Part shown: piece by piece, positions 1 through 8,624 of the stretch
How the letters are laid out: each line of letters starts with the position of its first letter
How positions within the stretch are numbered: position 1 is the first letter of the stretch
Origin: Pontitalea aquivivens
GTDB taxonomy: Bacteria > Pseudomonadota > Alphaproteobacteria > Rhodobacterales > Rhodobacteraceae
Direction: 5' to 3'
Length of the DNA: 64,000 bases
Assembly: GCF_046507575.1 (NCBI RefSeq)
Contig: NZ_JBKFEY010000007.1
Location: forward strand, 1-64,000
The notes under the pieces: model-generated
The model's database searches: none
The model's input: only the letters and a program-made list of their open reading frames with translations
What the model was told of the DNA's origin: nothing
Program-made: the position numbers and the translations under genes

Positions 1-36
<36 letters not shown>

Positions 37-53
37 CTGGGCCTGTGGCAAGA

Positions 54-110
54 CTGGGGGGCCAGCCCCCCAGACCCCCCGGGATATTTGGACAAAGCCG
101 AAGGGGAAAG
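54..110 (-). repeat. Dispersed intergenic repeat, copy 1
   Basis: Read on the minus strand this is a degenerate copy of an element seen four times here: a TTCTTCTTGG-type start, an AAATA(C/T)-CC core, GGGGGGTC and a G/C hairpin. In this copy the hairpin is a perfect 9-base inverted repeat (CTGGGGGGC at 54-62, GCCCCCCAG at 65-73). It lies downstream of the DUF1489 gene and could also help end its transcript. Confidence 0.65.
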
Positions 111-171
111 CGGTCGCGAAATTCCGTTACGCGATCCTGCCGGGCGTTCCCGGGCGTGGTGCGGGGGGCGA

Positions 172-594
172 TCAGCGCAGGCCGATTTCGGACAGGGCGG
201 TCATCAGGGCGCGGGGCAGGGGTTCTTCGCGGTCGCGGCCCCGGGGCAGGTCGCGCGGGGCGTCGGCGGCATTCAGGTAGCGCCAGCCCTGGAAGGGGCG
301 GCGGGGCTGGGCCTCGGTGCGGATCACCTCGGGGTTCAGCTGGATGCCGCAGCGGATCACGCCATCGGCGCCGGTGCGTTCGCGCAGGCCCACGATACGC
401 TGGCGGGCCAGCACCACGCCCTTGAATACCCAGTAGAGCGAGCCTCCGGCCAGGATTTCCTCGGCCCGTTTCGGCCACATCCGGGTGACGTGTTCGGCCA
501 CGCCGCCGCCGAAATGCGCGGTCTGCCAATCGGTCAGATCCTCGACCCGTTCGGCGCCGACGCAAAGCTTGATCATGTGCAATGGACCGGCCAT
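172..594 (-). CDS. DUF1489 family protein
   Basis: A 140-residue protein matching, by recognition, the alphaproteobacterial DUF1489 family. The start MAGPLHMIKLCVG and the internal stretch around residues 25-45 (AHFGGG, TRMWPKRAEEIL) are typical, and the length is normal for the family. No signal peptide or membrane segment is visible. It is divergent from nrdJ, with both promoters in the 128-base gap. A second in-frame ATG at residue 7 is a possible alternative start. The function of the family is unknown to me; the strong conservation in Rhodobacterales suggests a general cytoplasmic role. Confidence 0.8.
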   Translation of the reverse strand: MAGPLHMIKLCVGAERVEDLTDWQTAHFGGGVAEHVTRMWPKRAEEILAGGSLYWVFKGVVLARQRIVGLRERTGADGVIRCGIQLNPEVIRTEAQPRRPFQGWRYLNAADAPRDLPRGRDREEPLPRALMTALSEIGLR

Positions 595-620
595 CTCGTT
601 CTTCCTCAGACTTCACCCGC

Positions 621-648
621 TATATAATGCGGTCTGGCGTCGGGGCAA
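621..648 (-). promoter_or_regulatory. Candidate promoter of the DUF1489 gene
   Basis: On the minus strand TTGCCC (648-643) and TATATA (626-621) are separated by 16 bases, ending 27 bases before the ATG. The assignment rests on match to sigma-70-type hexamers only. Confidence 0.4.
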
Positions 649-651
649 TCG

Positions 652-680
652 TTGACCAGCCCCGGCGTGGGGCGTATCTT
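652..680 (+). promoter_or_regulatory. Candidate promoter of nrdJ
   Basis: TTGACC (652-657), a 17-base spacer and TATCTT (675-680) form a good sigma-70-type promoter, 42 bases before the nrdJ ATG. A perfect TATAAT at 623-628 lacks a convincing -35 partner. No cobalamin riboswitch or NrdR-type AT-rich box is obvious. Confidence 0.5.
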
Positions 681-722
681 GTCGCTTCTTCCCGAAGCAG
701 CGCAAGACCGCAAGGAGCCCGC

Positions 723-2987
723 ATGACCCGCTTTGCCGCCCCGATCGCCGAACAGATCTGGGATATGAAATATCGCCTGAAAGAGGCTGACGGCAGCCCG
801 ATCGACGCGAGCGTGGAGGATACCTGGCGGCGTATCGCGCGCGCGCTGGCCGCCGTTGAGGCCGATCCCGCGCAATGGGAAGACCGCTTTTACACCGCGC
901 TGGAGGATTTCAGATATCTGCCCGCGGGCCGGATCACCGCGGGGGCCGGCACGGGGCGGTCGGTCACGCTGTTCAATTGCTTCGTCATGGGCACGATTCC
1001 TGATTCGATGGCCGGCATCTTCGACATGCTGAAGGAAGCCGCGCTGACGATGCAGCAGGGCGGTGGGATCGGCTATGACTTCTCGACGATCCGCCCGCGC
1101 GGCGCCGAGGTGAAGGGCGTGGCGGCGGATGCCTCGGGGCCGCTGTCGTTCATGGATGTCTGGGATGCGATGTGCCGCACGATCATGTCGGCGGGCTCGC
1201 GGCGTGGCGCGATGATGGCGACGATGCGTTGCGACCACCCCGATATCGAGCAGTTCATCACCGCCAAGCAGGATGCCGCCCGGTTGCGGATGTTCAACCT
1301 GTCGGTGCTGGTGACAGATGCCTTCATGGAGGCGGTGAAGGCCGACGGGCCGTGGGATCTGGCCTTTGGCGGCAAGATCTATCACACCGTGCAGGCGCGC
1401 GATCTGTGGAACAGGATCATGCGCGCGACCTATGATTTCGCCGAACCGGGCGTGATCTTCATCGATCGCATCAACCAGATGAACAATCTGAACTATTGCG
1501 AGACGATCGCGGCCACCAACCCCTGCGGCGAACAGCCGCTGCCGCCCTATGGCGCCTGTCTGCTGGGGTCGGTCAACCTGGCGCGTCTGGTGACGGATCC
1601 GTTCACGGACAAGGCCGAACTGAACCCTGCCGCGCTGGACGATCTGGTCCGCCTTGCGGTGCGGATGATGGACAATGTGGTCGATGCCAGCCGCTTCCCG
1701 CTGCCCCAGCAGGCCGAAGAGGCGCGCAACAAGCGCCGCATCGGGCTGGGCGTCACGGGGCTGGCGGATGCGCTTTTGATGCTGGGTCTGCGCTATGGCA
1801 GCCCTGATGCCGCGGCCCGGACCGAAATCTGGATGAAGCAGATCGCGCGGGCGTCTTACCTTGCCTCGGTCGATCTGGCGCGCGAAAAGGGCGCCTTCCC
1901 GCTGTTCGATGCAGACCGCTATCTGGCCTCGGGCAACATGATGCAGATGGATGAGGACGTGCGCGACGCGATCCGCACCCACGGCATCCGCAACGCGCTG
2001 CTGACCTCGATCGCGCCCACGGGCACGATCAGCCTTTATGCGGGCAATGTGTCGTCAGGGATCGAGCCGGTCTTCGCCTATGCCTACAAGCGCAAGGTGT
2101 TGCAAAAGGACGGATCGCGCACCGAGGAAGAGGTGGTCGATTACGCCGTGCAGATGTGGCGCGACCTGAAGGGCGATGCGCCGCTGCCCGACTATTTCGT
2201 CAACGCCCAGACGCTGGCGCCGCTGGATCATGTGCGGATGCAGGCGGCGGCGCAGAAATGGATCGATTCCAGCATATCCAAGACGATCAACTGCCCCGAG
2301 GACATTTCCTTCGACGATTTCAAGGATGTCTACATGGCCGCCTGGGATCAGGGCTGCAAGGGTTGCACCACCTATCGTCCGAATGACGTGACCGGGTCCG
2401 TCCTGTCGGTATCCGAGACCGGGGAAAAGGCGCCCGAGGCCGACAAGGGCGCCGAGGTGGTCTATCTGACCGAGCCGCTGGACCGCCCCGCGGCGCTGGA
2501 AGGGTCGACCTACAAGCTGAAATGGCCGGGGTCGGAACATGCGATCTACATCACCGTCAACGACATCATCCAGGCCGGCCACCGCCGCCCGTTCGAGGTG
2601 TTCATCAATTCCAAGAACATGGAACATTTCGCCTGGACGGTGGCGCTGACGCGGATGATCTCGGCGGTGTTCCGGCGCGGGGGCGATGTGTCCTTCGTGG
2701 TCGAGGAACTGAAGGCCGTGTTCGACCCGCGCGGCGGCGCCTGGATGGAGGGGCGCTATATCCCCTCGATCCTGGCGGCGATCGGTGGCGTGATCGAACG
2801 TCACCTGATCTCGATCGGGTTCATCGAGGGCGAGGGCATGGGCCTGAAGGCCGACCCGCATGCCGAACGCATGGCGGTGGGCGACACGCCGCGCGCGCCG
2901 GCCTGCCCCAGCTGCGGCGCCTATGCGATGCGGATGATCGAGGGCTGCATGACCTGCGCCGAATGCGGACACAGCAAGTGCGGCTGA
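723..2987 (+). CDS. nrdJ: Adenosylcobalamin-dependent ribonucleotide reductase (class II)
   Basis: A 754-residue cytoplasmic enzyme that reduces ribonucleotides to deoxyribonucleotides using a radical from coenzyme B12. The ATG at 723 follows AAGGAG; the frame stays open further upstream, but that part does not look like the family. The active-site stretch NPCGEQ lies at residues 266-271, and PTGTIS near residue 431 is the usual phosphate-binding loop. The C-terminus carries clustered cysteines (CPSC, CMTCAEC and a final CG), the expected redox-active thiol and metal-binding tail. No nrdAB or nrdDG is adjacent, so deoxynucleotide supply may depend on B12, as in many Rhodobacterales. A strong terminator follows. 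Confidence 0.95.
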   Translation: MTRFAAPIAEQIWDMKYRLKEADGSPIDASVEDTWRRIARALAAVEADPAQWEDRFYTALEDFRYLPAGRITAGAGTGRSVTLFNCFVMGTIPDSMAGIFDMLKEAALTMQQGGGIGYDFSTIRPRGAEVKGVAADASGPLSFMDVWDAMCRTIMSAGSRRGAMMATMRCDHPDIEQFITAKQDAARLRMFNLSVLVTDAFMEAVKADGPWDLAFGGKIYHTVQARDLWNRIMRATYDFAEPGVIFIDRINQMNNLNYCETIAATNPCGEQPLPPYGACLLGSVNLARLVTDPFTDKAELNPAALDDLVRLAVRMMDNVVDASRFPLPQQAEEARNKRRIGLGVTGLADALLMLGLRYGSPDAAARTEIWMKQIARASYLASVDLAREKGAFPLFDADRYLASGNMMQMDEDVRDAIRTHGIRNALLTSIAPTGTISLYAGNVSSGIEPVFAYAYKRKVLQKDGSRTEEEVVDYAVQMWRDLKGDAPLPDYFVNAQTLAPLDHVRMQAAAQKWIDSSISKTINCPEDISFDDFKDVYMAAWDQGCKGCTTYRPNDVTGSVLSVSETGEKAPEADKGAEVVYLTEPLDRPAALEGSTYKLKWPGSEHAIYITVNDIIQAGHRRPFEVFINSKNMEHFAWTVALTRMISAVFRRGGDVSFVVEELKAVFDPRGGAWMEGRYIPSILAAIGGVIERHLISIGFIEGEGMGLKADPHAERMAVGDTPRAPACPSCGAYAMRMIEGCMTCAECGHSKCG

Positions 2988-3066
2988 GGAGCCGGGGAAG
3001 GGGCCTGTGCGTCACCGCATGAAATGGCCCTGTTCCCGGGGGTGTCCATTCTGATCGCATGAGGTG

Positions 3067-3098
3067 ACCACCGGGGCTGATGGCTCCGGTGGTTTTCT
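3067..3098 (+). terminator. Rho-independent terminator after nrdJ
   Basis: ACCACCGG (3067-3074) pairs perfectly with CCGGTGGT (3086-3093) and is followed by TTTCT. It lies 80 bases after the nrdJ stop. Confidence 0.8.
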
Positions 3099-3228
3099 GT
3101 GTGGTCAATGTGTCGGGTGGAATTTCGGAAACCTTGTTTGAACCGCTTTGTGGCGGCCGGTTGCCCCGGGGTGTGGCTGCTGGCATCAAGGGACGCAGAG
3201 GCCTGCCCCCGGCTCAGATCGCCCCGGC

Positions 3229-4605
3229 TCAGATCGCCATGACGACTTCCAGCGCCAGTCCAGTCTGTGTGTCCAGGATGCGCGCGCTGCCGCCATGTGC
3301 CTCGGCCACGCCGCGCACGATGGCAAGGCCCAGACCGCTGCCGGCGGGGGCGCGGTCGTCGACGCGGAAGAAGCGGTCAAAGGCCCGTTCGCGCAATGCC
3401 GCCGGAATGCCGGGGCCGGTGTCGCGCACGACCAGGCGGACCTGATCGGGGGTGAAATCCAGCGTCACGGAAATCTCGGGCCCGGGGGATGCGTCCGGGC
3501 GCGTGCCATAGGTCGCGGCATTGTCCAGAAGGTTCTGCAGCATCTCCTCGATCATCACCGGGTCGGCCTGCACGGGGCGTGGCTGGCCGGCGATGTCCAG
3601 CCCGACCGCGACGCCACGCGGCATCTGCGCCTCGGCGAAGGTGCGGACCCGGCCGGTCACCAGCGCCACAAGATCGGTCTGGGCCTGCAACTGCCTGATC
3701 GCGCGCCCGCGCACCTTTTCCATCGACAAAAGCTGATTGGTCAGCCGCCCCGTCGCGCGCGCGGTCGCCGCCAGCGCCGCGACCCGGGCGCGCAATTCGG
3801 TCTCATCGGGGGCGGTCATCGCGGCTTCGGCCTGCGACTGGATCGCGGCGACCGGGTTGCGCAGCTGATGGGCGGCATCCGAGATGAAGGCATCGCGCAC
3901 CTGCAGCGCCGCCGACAGCCGCCCGATCAGCCCGTTGATCGCGCCCGACAGGCTTTGCAGTTCCGGCGGCACCCAGCGCCGGATCGGGCGCAGCTCATCG
4001 GGGGTGCGCTGTTGCACCGCCTCGCATAGCGATGACAGCGGCCGCAGCCCCAGGTTGATGCTGAACCAGACCAGAACCGCCGCGGTCATGACCACCGCGC
4101 CCATGCGCAGGATCGATTGTTGCAGCAGATCGCGGCTGAGCGCGCGGCGCTGCAGCGTGGTCTGCCAGACCTCGACCGTGACCCAGCCGTCCAGTCCCGG
4201 TTCGCTGAAGAATTCCCGCAGCGCCACCACACGCACGGGCATGCCCTGGTAGGTGCCGTTGTAGAACCGCGGGATGCCGCCGGGCACCTCGATGTGCCGG
4301 GTGGCGCGCGGCGCGCTGGAATAGCCGGTGACAAAGGCGCCATCCGGGCCGGTAATGCGGTAATAGACCGCATCGCCCAGCGAATTGGTCAGCGCCTCCA
4401 GCAGATCCTCGGTCAGGATGTCGCCCTCGCTCAGGACGACATCGCGCGAAATCGTCAGCGCGACCGCCAGAAGCGTGTTGTCATACAGCCGTTGTGACAG
4501 GTGTTCGGCGCTGATCTGGCGGCCCACGACGGTCAGACCCGCCACCAGGACCAGCGGCACCACGATCAGCGCGAACAGCCGCGTGCGCAGCGACAGCCGG
4601 TTCAT
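3229..4605 (-). CDS. tctE: Sensor histidine kinase, TctE-like
   Basis: A 458-residue inner-membrane sensor kinase. Membrane segments lie at about residues 8-27 and 166-186, with a periplasmic sensor domain of about 140 residues of the type found in TctE (2CSK_N-like). The phosphoacceptor motif DAAHQLRNP puts the histidine at 246. The ATPase domain shows DNA(A)-type N-box residues near 345, DTGPGIP, and GSGLGLAIVRG. Its ATG overlaps the tctD stop by 4 bases, so the two are translated together. The divergent tctC binding-protein gene makes a tri- or dicarboxylate the likely signal. No clear terminator follows the stop. Confidence 0.88.
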   Translation of the reverse strand: MNRLSLRTRLFALIVVPLVLVAGLTVVGRQISAEHLSQRLYDNTLLAVALTISRDVVLSEGDILTEDLLEALTNSLGDAVYYRITGPDGAFVTGYSSAPRATRHIEVPGGIPRFYNGTYQGMPVRVVALREFFSEPGLDGWVTVEVWQTTLQRRALSRDLLQQSILRMGAVVMTAAVLVWFSINLGLRPLSSLCEAVQQRTPDELRPIRRWVPPELQSLSGAINGLIGRLSAALQVRDAFISDAAHQLRNPVAAIQSQAEAAMTAPDETELRARVAALAATARATGRLTNQLLSMEKVRGRAIRQLQAQTDLVALVTGRVRTFAEAQMPRGVAVGLDIAGQPRPVQADPVMIEEMLQNLLDNAATYGTRPDASPGPEISVTLDFTPDQVRLVVRDTGPGIPAALRERAFDRFFRVDDRAPAGSGLGLAIVRGVAEAHGGSARILDTQTGLALEVVMAI

Positions 4606-5273
4606 GCGCTGTCATCATGCAGCATGTAGCCCAGCCCCCGCGCGGTGCGGATGGCGGCGCCGCTGCCGTCCAGCTTGCGGCGCAGGCGCGAAATCAACAG
4701 TTCGACCGCGTTGGTATCGACCTCGGCGCCGGTGCCATACAGGCTGTCGGCCAGGCGGTCCTTGTCGATGATCCGGCCCTTGGCCTCCAGCAGGCATTCG
4801 AACAGCGCCCGTTCGCGCCGGGGCAGGTCGATGGGCCCGTCGGGGCCGGTCAGGGTGCGGGCCGCGCGGTCATAGACCAGCCGGCCCACTGTCTCGGCGG
4901 GCTGCGACAGGCCCGGCCTGCGGCGCGACAGGGCGCGGATGCGGGCCAGCAGTTCGGCCGTTTCGAAGGGCTTGACCAGATAGTCGTCGGCCCCCGCATC
5001 CAGCCCCTTCACGCGATCCGATGTCTTGCCCTGCGCGGTCAGAATCAGGATCGGCAGACTGTCGCCGCGCGCGCGGATTTCGCGCACCAGATCCAGGCCG
5101 TTCATCCCCGGCAGGTTGATATCGATGATCGCCACATCCGCCCCGGCCGATTTCAGGAACTGTGCGCCGGCCAGCCCATCGGCCAGCCAATCCACGGCAT
5201 AGCCTTGATCGCGCAAGGTATTTTCTATGCCCCGGGCGAGGCTTTCGTGATCCTCGATCAGGGCCACACGCAT
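4602..5273 (-). CDS. tctD: OmpR-family response regulator, TctD-like
   Basis: A 223-residue two-domain response regulator. The receiver begins MRVALIEDHE; the phosphorylated aspartate is D51 (IIDINLPGMNG) and the conserved lysine sits in LVKPFE. The C-terminal half is a winged-helix OmpR/PhoB DNA-binding domain (RERALFECL, NAVELLISRLRRKL, RTARGLGYML). The start at 5273 is chosen because it gives the canonical receiver beginning, although the frame is open further upstream. It forms an operon with tctE and is divergent from tctC, which it probably controls. Confidence 0.9.
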   Translation of the reverse strand: MRVALIEDHESLARGIENTLRDQGYAVDWLADGLAGAQFLKSAGADVAIIDINLPGMNGLDLVREIRARGDSLPILILTAQGKTSDRVKGLDAGADDYLVKPFETAELLARIRALSRRRPGLSQPAETVGRLVYDRAARTLTGPDGPIDLPRRERALFECLLEAKGRIIDKDRLADSLYGTGAEVDTNAVELLISRLRRKLDGSGAAIRTARGLGYMLHDDSA

Positions 5274-5305
5274 CTTTCGGACTCCGACAGCTTTCTGACA
5301 GGAAT

Positions 5306-5318
5306 GTGAATTAATCAC
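5306..5318. promoter_or_regulatory. Palindrome GTGA-N5-TCAC between tctD and tctC
   Basis: GTGAATTAATCAC is a near-perfect palindrome in AT-rich sequence 33 bases before the tctD start. Its place in a divergent control region makes it a candidate operator for TctD or another regulator. This is inference from symmetry and position. Confidence 0.35.
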
Positions 5319-5384
5319 GGCCATCAAGCCGCGCGATCGAAGAAAATTCAAGTGCGGTCGAATTGGGGGGGCGTGGCTGCGGTG

Positions 5385-5409
5385 TCCGGCAGGGCCGGTC
5401 CGGCAGGGC
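5385..5409 (+). promoter_or_regulatory. Tandem 11-base direct repeat before tctC
   Basis: TCCGGCAGGGC occurs at 5385-5395 and again at 5399-5409, 14 bases apart start to start. OmpR-type regulators often bind direct repeats, so this may be a TctD site, but the GC-rich composition makes chance possible. Confidence 0.35.
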
Positions 5410-5439
5410 GCCCCCTGGTTTAACGGTCTGGGAGGACAT

Positions 5440-6549
5440 ATGACCAATATCTTCACACTGACGCGCCGCGGCGCGCTTTCTCTGGCGCTTGGGGCGGCGG
5501 CTGCCCTTGGCATGACCGCCCCGGCGCAGGCCGAGGTGAGCTTTGAGGGCAAGACGATCGAATGGATCATCCCCTTCTCGGCGGGCGGCGGCTCGGACAC
5601 CTGGGCGCGGTTCAATGCGCCCCTGCTGCAGAAATACCTGCCCGGCGCGCCGGTTGTCGTGGTGGTGAACGAACCGGGTGGCGGCTCGACCAAGGGCACC
5701 AATCTGTTCGCCGCGCGCGCCAAGCCCGATGGGCTGACGATTCTGGGCACCTCGGGGTCGACGCAGTTCCCCTATCTGCTGGGCGATCCGCGCGTGCGCT
5801 ATGAATACAAGGACTGGAAGATCGCGATGGCCGGCCCCACCGGCGGCGTCGTCTATACCACGCCGAAACTGGGCCTGGAACAGCCCGGGGACATCGCCAG
5901 GCTGGCCGGTCAGAAGCTGGTCTATGCCAGCCAGGGCGCGACCTCGCTGGATCTGGTGCCGCTGCTGGGCCTGCGCCTGCTGGGGCTGGATGTGCAGCAC
6001 GTCTTTGGCTTCAAGGGCCGGGGCGATGGCCGCCTTGCCTTTGAACGCGGCGAGACCAACATCGATTATCAGACCTCTTCGGCATATCTGAAGAACGTCG
6101 TGCCGCTGGTCGAGGCCGGCCAGGCGGTTCCGCTGTTCTCCTGGGGGACGCTGAACGAGGCGGGCGATCTGGTCCGCGACCCGACCTTCCCCGATCTGCC
6201 GCATTTCGGCGAAGCCTATCAGATGATGACCGGCAAGGCCCCCGAGGGCCCCGATTATGACGCCTATTTCGCCTTCTTCACCGCAGGTTTCCCGGCGCAG
6301 AAGATGGTGTTCCTGCCCAAGGACACCCCGGATGAGATCGTGGCCGCCTATCAGGCCGCCTTCGAGGCGATGAAGGCCGATCCCGACTATGTCGCCAATG
6401 CCGAAGCGGTGCTGGGCACTTATGGCCAGGTCACCGGCGCGCTGGCCGATGCGCTGTTCGAAAAGGGCACCAGCATTTCCGCCGAAAACCGCCAGCGTGT
6501 GGTTGAGCTGCTGGCCGCCGAATATGGCGTGAAGCTGGGCGAGGACTGA
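5440..6549 (+). CDS. tctC: Tripartite tricarboxylate transporter substrate-binding protein
   Basis: A 369-residue periplasmic binding protein of the TctC/Bug family. The N-terminus has TRRGALSLALG and a hydrophobic segment, with probable cleavage after AQA at residue 31; the paired arginines leave Tat export possible. The mature start IEWIIPFSAGGGSDTWAR is the typical first beta-strand and carboxylate-binding loop of the family. The length is slightly above the usual 320-330. GGGAGGA precedes the ATG. It heads a five-gene-scale carboxylate module with the permease 73 bases downstream and is divergent from tctDE. The exact ligand cannot be read from the sequence. Confidence 0.9.
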   Translation: MTNIFTLTRRGALSLALGAAAALGMTAPAQAEVSFEGKTIEWIIPFSAGGGSDTWARFNAPLLQKYLPGAPVVVVVNEPGGGSTKGTNLFAARAKPDGLTILGTSGSTQFPYLLGDPRVRYEYKDWKIAMAGPTGGVVYTTPKLGLEQPGDIARLAGQKLVYASQGATSLDLVPLLGLRLLGLDVQHVFGFKGRGDGRLAFERGETNIDYQTSSAYLKNVVPLVEAGQAVPLFSWGTLNEAGDLVRDPTFPDLPHFGEAYQMMTGKAPEGPDYDAYFAFFTAGFPAQKMVFLPKDTPDEIVAAYQAAFEAMKADPDYVANAEAVLGTYGQVTGALADALFEKGTSISAENRQRVVELLAAEYGVKLGED

Positions 6550-6622
6550 TCGCACCCGGTTCGGGGGGGCGGCTTGCGGGCCGCCCCTTCGCATTTCCAT
6601 CTACCCAACCCCGGAGGACCCC

Positions 6623-8620
6623 GTGGCCGAGACCCTGTTGGCGGCGCTCTCTGCGCTTTTAAGCTTTGATCACCTGCTTTACATGCTGCTTGGCGTTTCC
6701 GTCGGGCTGGTCATCGGGGTGATCCCGGGGCTGGGCGGCATTGCCGGCCTGTCGCTGCTGATCCCGTTCCTGTATGGCATGGATGAGATTTCGGCGCTGG
6801 CGATGTTGATCGGTCTGGTCGCGGTGATCCCCACCTCGGACACGTTTTCATCCGTTCTGATGGGGATTCCGGGGTCTTCGGCCAGCCAGGCCACGGTGCA
6901 GGACGGCTTTCCGCTGGCCCGGCAGGGGCAGGCGGCGCGGGCGCTGTCGGCGGCGTTCATTTCCTCGATGTTCGGCGGCATCTTTGGCGCGATCGTGCTG
7001 ACGGGCTTTGTGCTGGTGGCGCGTCCGCTGATCCTGATGTTCGGTTCGGCCGAATTGTTCATGCTGGCGCTGTTCGGGCTGTCGATGGTGGCGGTTCTGG
7101 CCGGGCGCAGCCTGCCCAAGGGGCTTGCGGCCTGTGCGGTGGGGCTGCTGATCGGTTCGGTCGGGGGGGCGCCTGCGACGGGCGAATTCCGCATGATCCT
7201 GGGCTTTGACTATCTGTATGACGGCATCCCGCTGGTGATCATCGGTCTGGGGCTGTTCGCGATACCGGAAATTTCCGATCTGCTGCGGCGCAACGCGGCG
7301 ATTTCGTCCAGCCCGCCGCTGGGGTCGGGCTGGCTGATGGGCTTCCGCGACTGGTGGGCCAATATCTGGCTGTCGATGCGCTGTTCGGGGATCGGCTGCA
7401 TGATCGGTGCGATTCCGGGCCTGGGCGGGTCTGTGGTGGACTGGATCGCCTATGGCCATGCGGTGCAGACCTGCAAGAACCCCGAAACCTTTGGCAAGGG
7501 TGATATCCGCGGCGTGGTGGCGCCCGAAAGCGCCAATAACGCGATGCAGGGCGGCGCACTTTTGCCCACCATGCTGTTCGGTATTCCCGGGTCGGGGGCG
7601 ATGGCGGTGTTCCTGGGCGGCATGGTGCTGTTGGGGATCGAACCGGGGCCTGCGATGGTGGGCGCCGATCTGAACATCACCTATTCGGTGATCTGGTCGC
7701 TGGCGGTGGCCAATATCATGGGGGCGGGCATCTGCCTGCTGCTGGCGCTGCCGATTTCGCGGCTGACGCAGATCCCGTTCCAGTTGCTGGCGCCGTTCAT
7801 GATCGCGCTGATCGCCTTTGCCGCTTTTCAGGCGACGCGCGATCTGGCCGATCTGGTGGCGCTATTGTCGTTGGGGGTGCTGGGGGTGTTCATGAAACGC
7901 TTTGGCTGGCCACGCCCGGCGCTGCTGATCGGTTATGTGCTGGCCCCGCAGGCCGAGACCTTCTTCTACCAGGCGCTGCAATTTTATGACTGGGGCTTTG
8001 TCACGCGCCCGGGCGTCATCATCATCGGCCTGCTGACGGTGGCCTCGGTGGTGTTCGGCCTGCGCCGGCGGGTGGATGACACCGGCCATGTCATCCCGGC
8101 CGATGCCGACCTGCCCGAGGGCGATGGCGGCGTGAAAGCGCGCCTGCCGCAGCTGGCCTTCGCGCTGGCCATTGCCGGGGCGTTCGTCTTTGCACTGTCC
8201 GATGCGCTGGGTCACAGCTTTCTGGGCGCGGTCTTTCCCGGCGCGGTGGCGGTGATCGGGCTGGTGATGGCGGCGATCCTGGTGCCGGAACTGTGGCGCG
8301 GGCATCGCGGCCATGTCTCGCATTACGATGCCGAGCTGACGGGCGATCATGTCGGCCAGCCCGGCATCGGCAGCCTGTGGGGCGGGCTGGCCTGGATCGG
8401 CGGGCTGGTCGCGGGCACGGCGCTGGCGGGCTTTTTCCTTGCAATGATCGGTTTTTTCGCGGTCTTCCTGCGGGTGCGGGCGGGCGCGGGCTGGCTGCGC
8501 ACGGGGGTGCTGACGGCCTGTGCGGCGGGGTTCGTTCTGGTGCTGGCCAATGCGCTGGCCTTGAATTTCCCCGCGGGTCTGTTACAGGATCTGGTCGACC
8601 TGCCCTGGCCTTTGCGGTGA
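6623..8620 (+). CDS. tctA: TctA permease fused to a TctB-like small subunit
   Basis: A 665-residue inner-membrane protein. Residues 1 to about 500 are TctA: the early motif GVIPGLGGIAGLSLLIPF, the repeat motif IGAIPGLGGSVVDW, and about 12 hydrophobic helices. From about residue 510 (ARLPQLAFALAIAGAF) to the end come four more helices separated by a short polar stretch, resembling the 4-helix TctB subunit. No separate tctB is present, so fusion is the simplest reading. The GTG start at 6623 is supported by GGAGG 6 bases upstream. It should move the TctC ligand inward, driven by an ion gradient. Confidence 0.87.
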   Translation: MAETLLAALSALLSFDHLLYMLLGVSVGLVIGVIPGLGGIAGLSLLIPFLYGMDEISALAMLIGLVAVIPTSDTFSSVLMGIPGSSASQATVQDGFPLARQGQAARALSAAFISSMFGGIFGAIVLTGFVLVARPLILMFGSAELFMLALFGLSMVAVLAGRSLPKGLAACAVGLLIGSVGGAPATGEFRMILGFDYLYDGIPLVIIGLGLFAIPEISDLLRRNAAISSSPPLGSGWLMGFRDWWANIWLSMRCSGIGCMIGAIPGLGGSVVDWIAYGHAVQTCKNPETFGKGDIRGVVAPESANNAMQGGALLPTMLFGIPGSGAMAVFLGGMVLLGIEPGPAMVGADLNITYSVIWSLAVANIMGAGICLLLALPISRLTQIPFQLLAPFMIALIAFAAFQATRDLADLVALLSLGVLGVFMKRFGWPRPALLIGYVLAPQAETFFYQALQFYDWGFVTRPGVIIIGLLTVASVVFGLRRRVDDTGHVIPADADLPEGDGGVKARLPQLAFALAIAGAFVFALSDALGHSFLGAVFPGAVAVIGLVMAAILVPELWRGHRGHVSHYDAELTGDHVGQPGIGSLWGGLAWIGGLVAGTALAGFFLAMIGFFAVFLRVRAGAGWLRTGVLTACAAGFVLVLANALALNFPAGLLQDLVDLPWPLR

Positions 8621-8624
8621 TGCG

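Noticed and set aside
595..722. Cobalamin riboswitch or NrdR box before nrdJ
   Set aside because: The gap is 128 bases and shows neither the conserved B12-box nor a paired AT-rich NrdR site; sigma-70-type promoters explain it.
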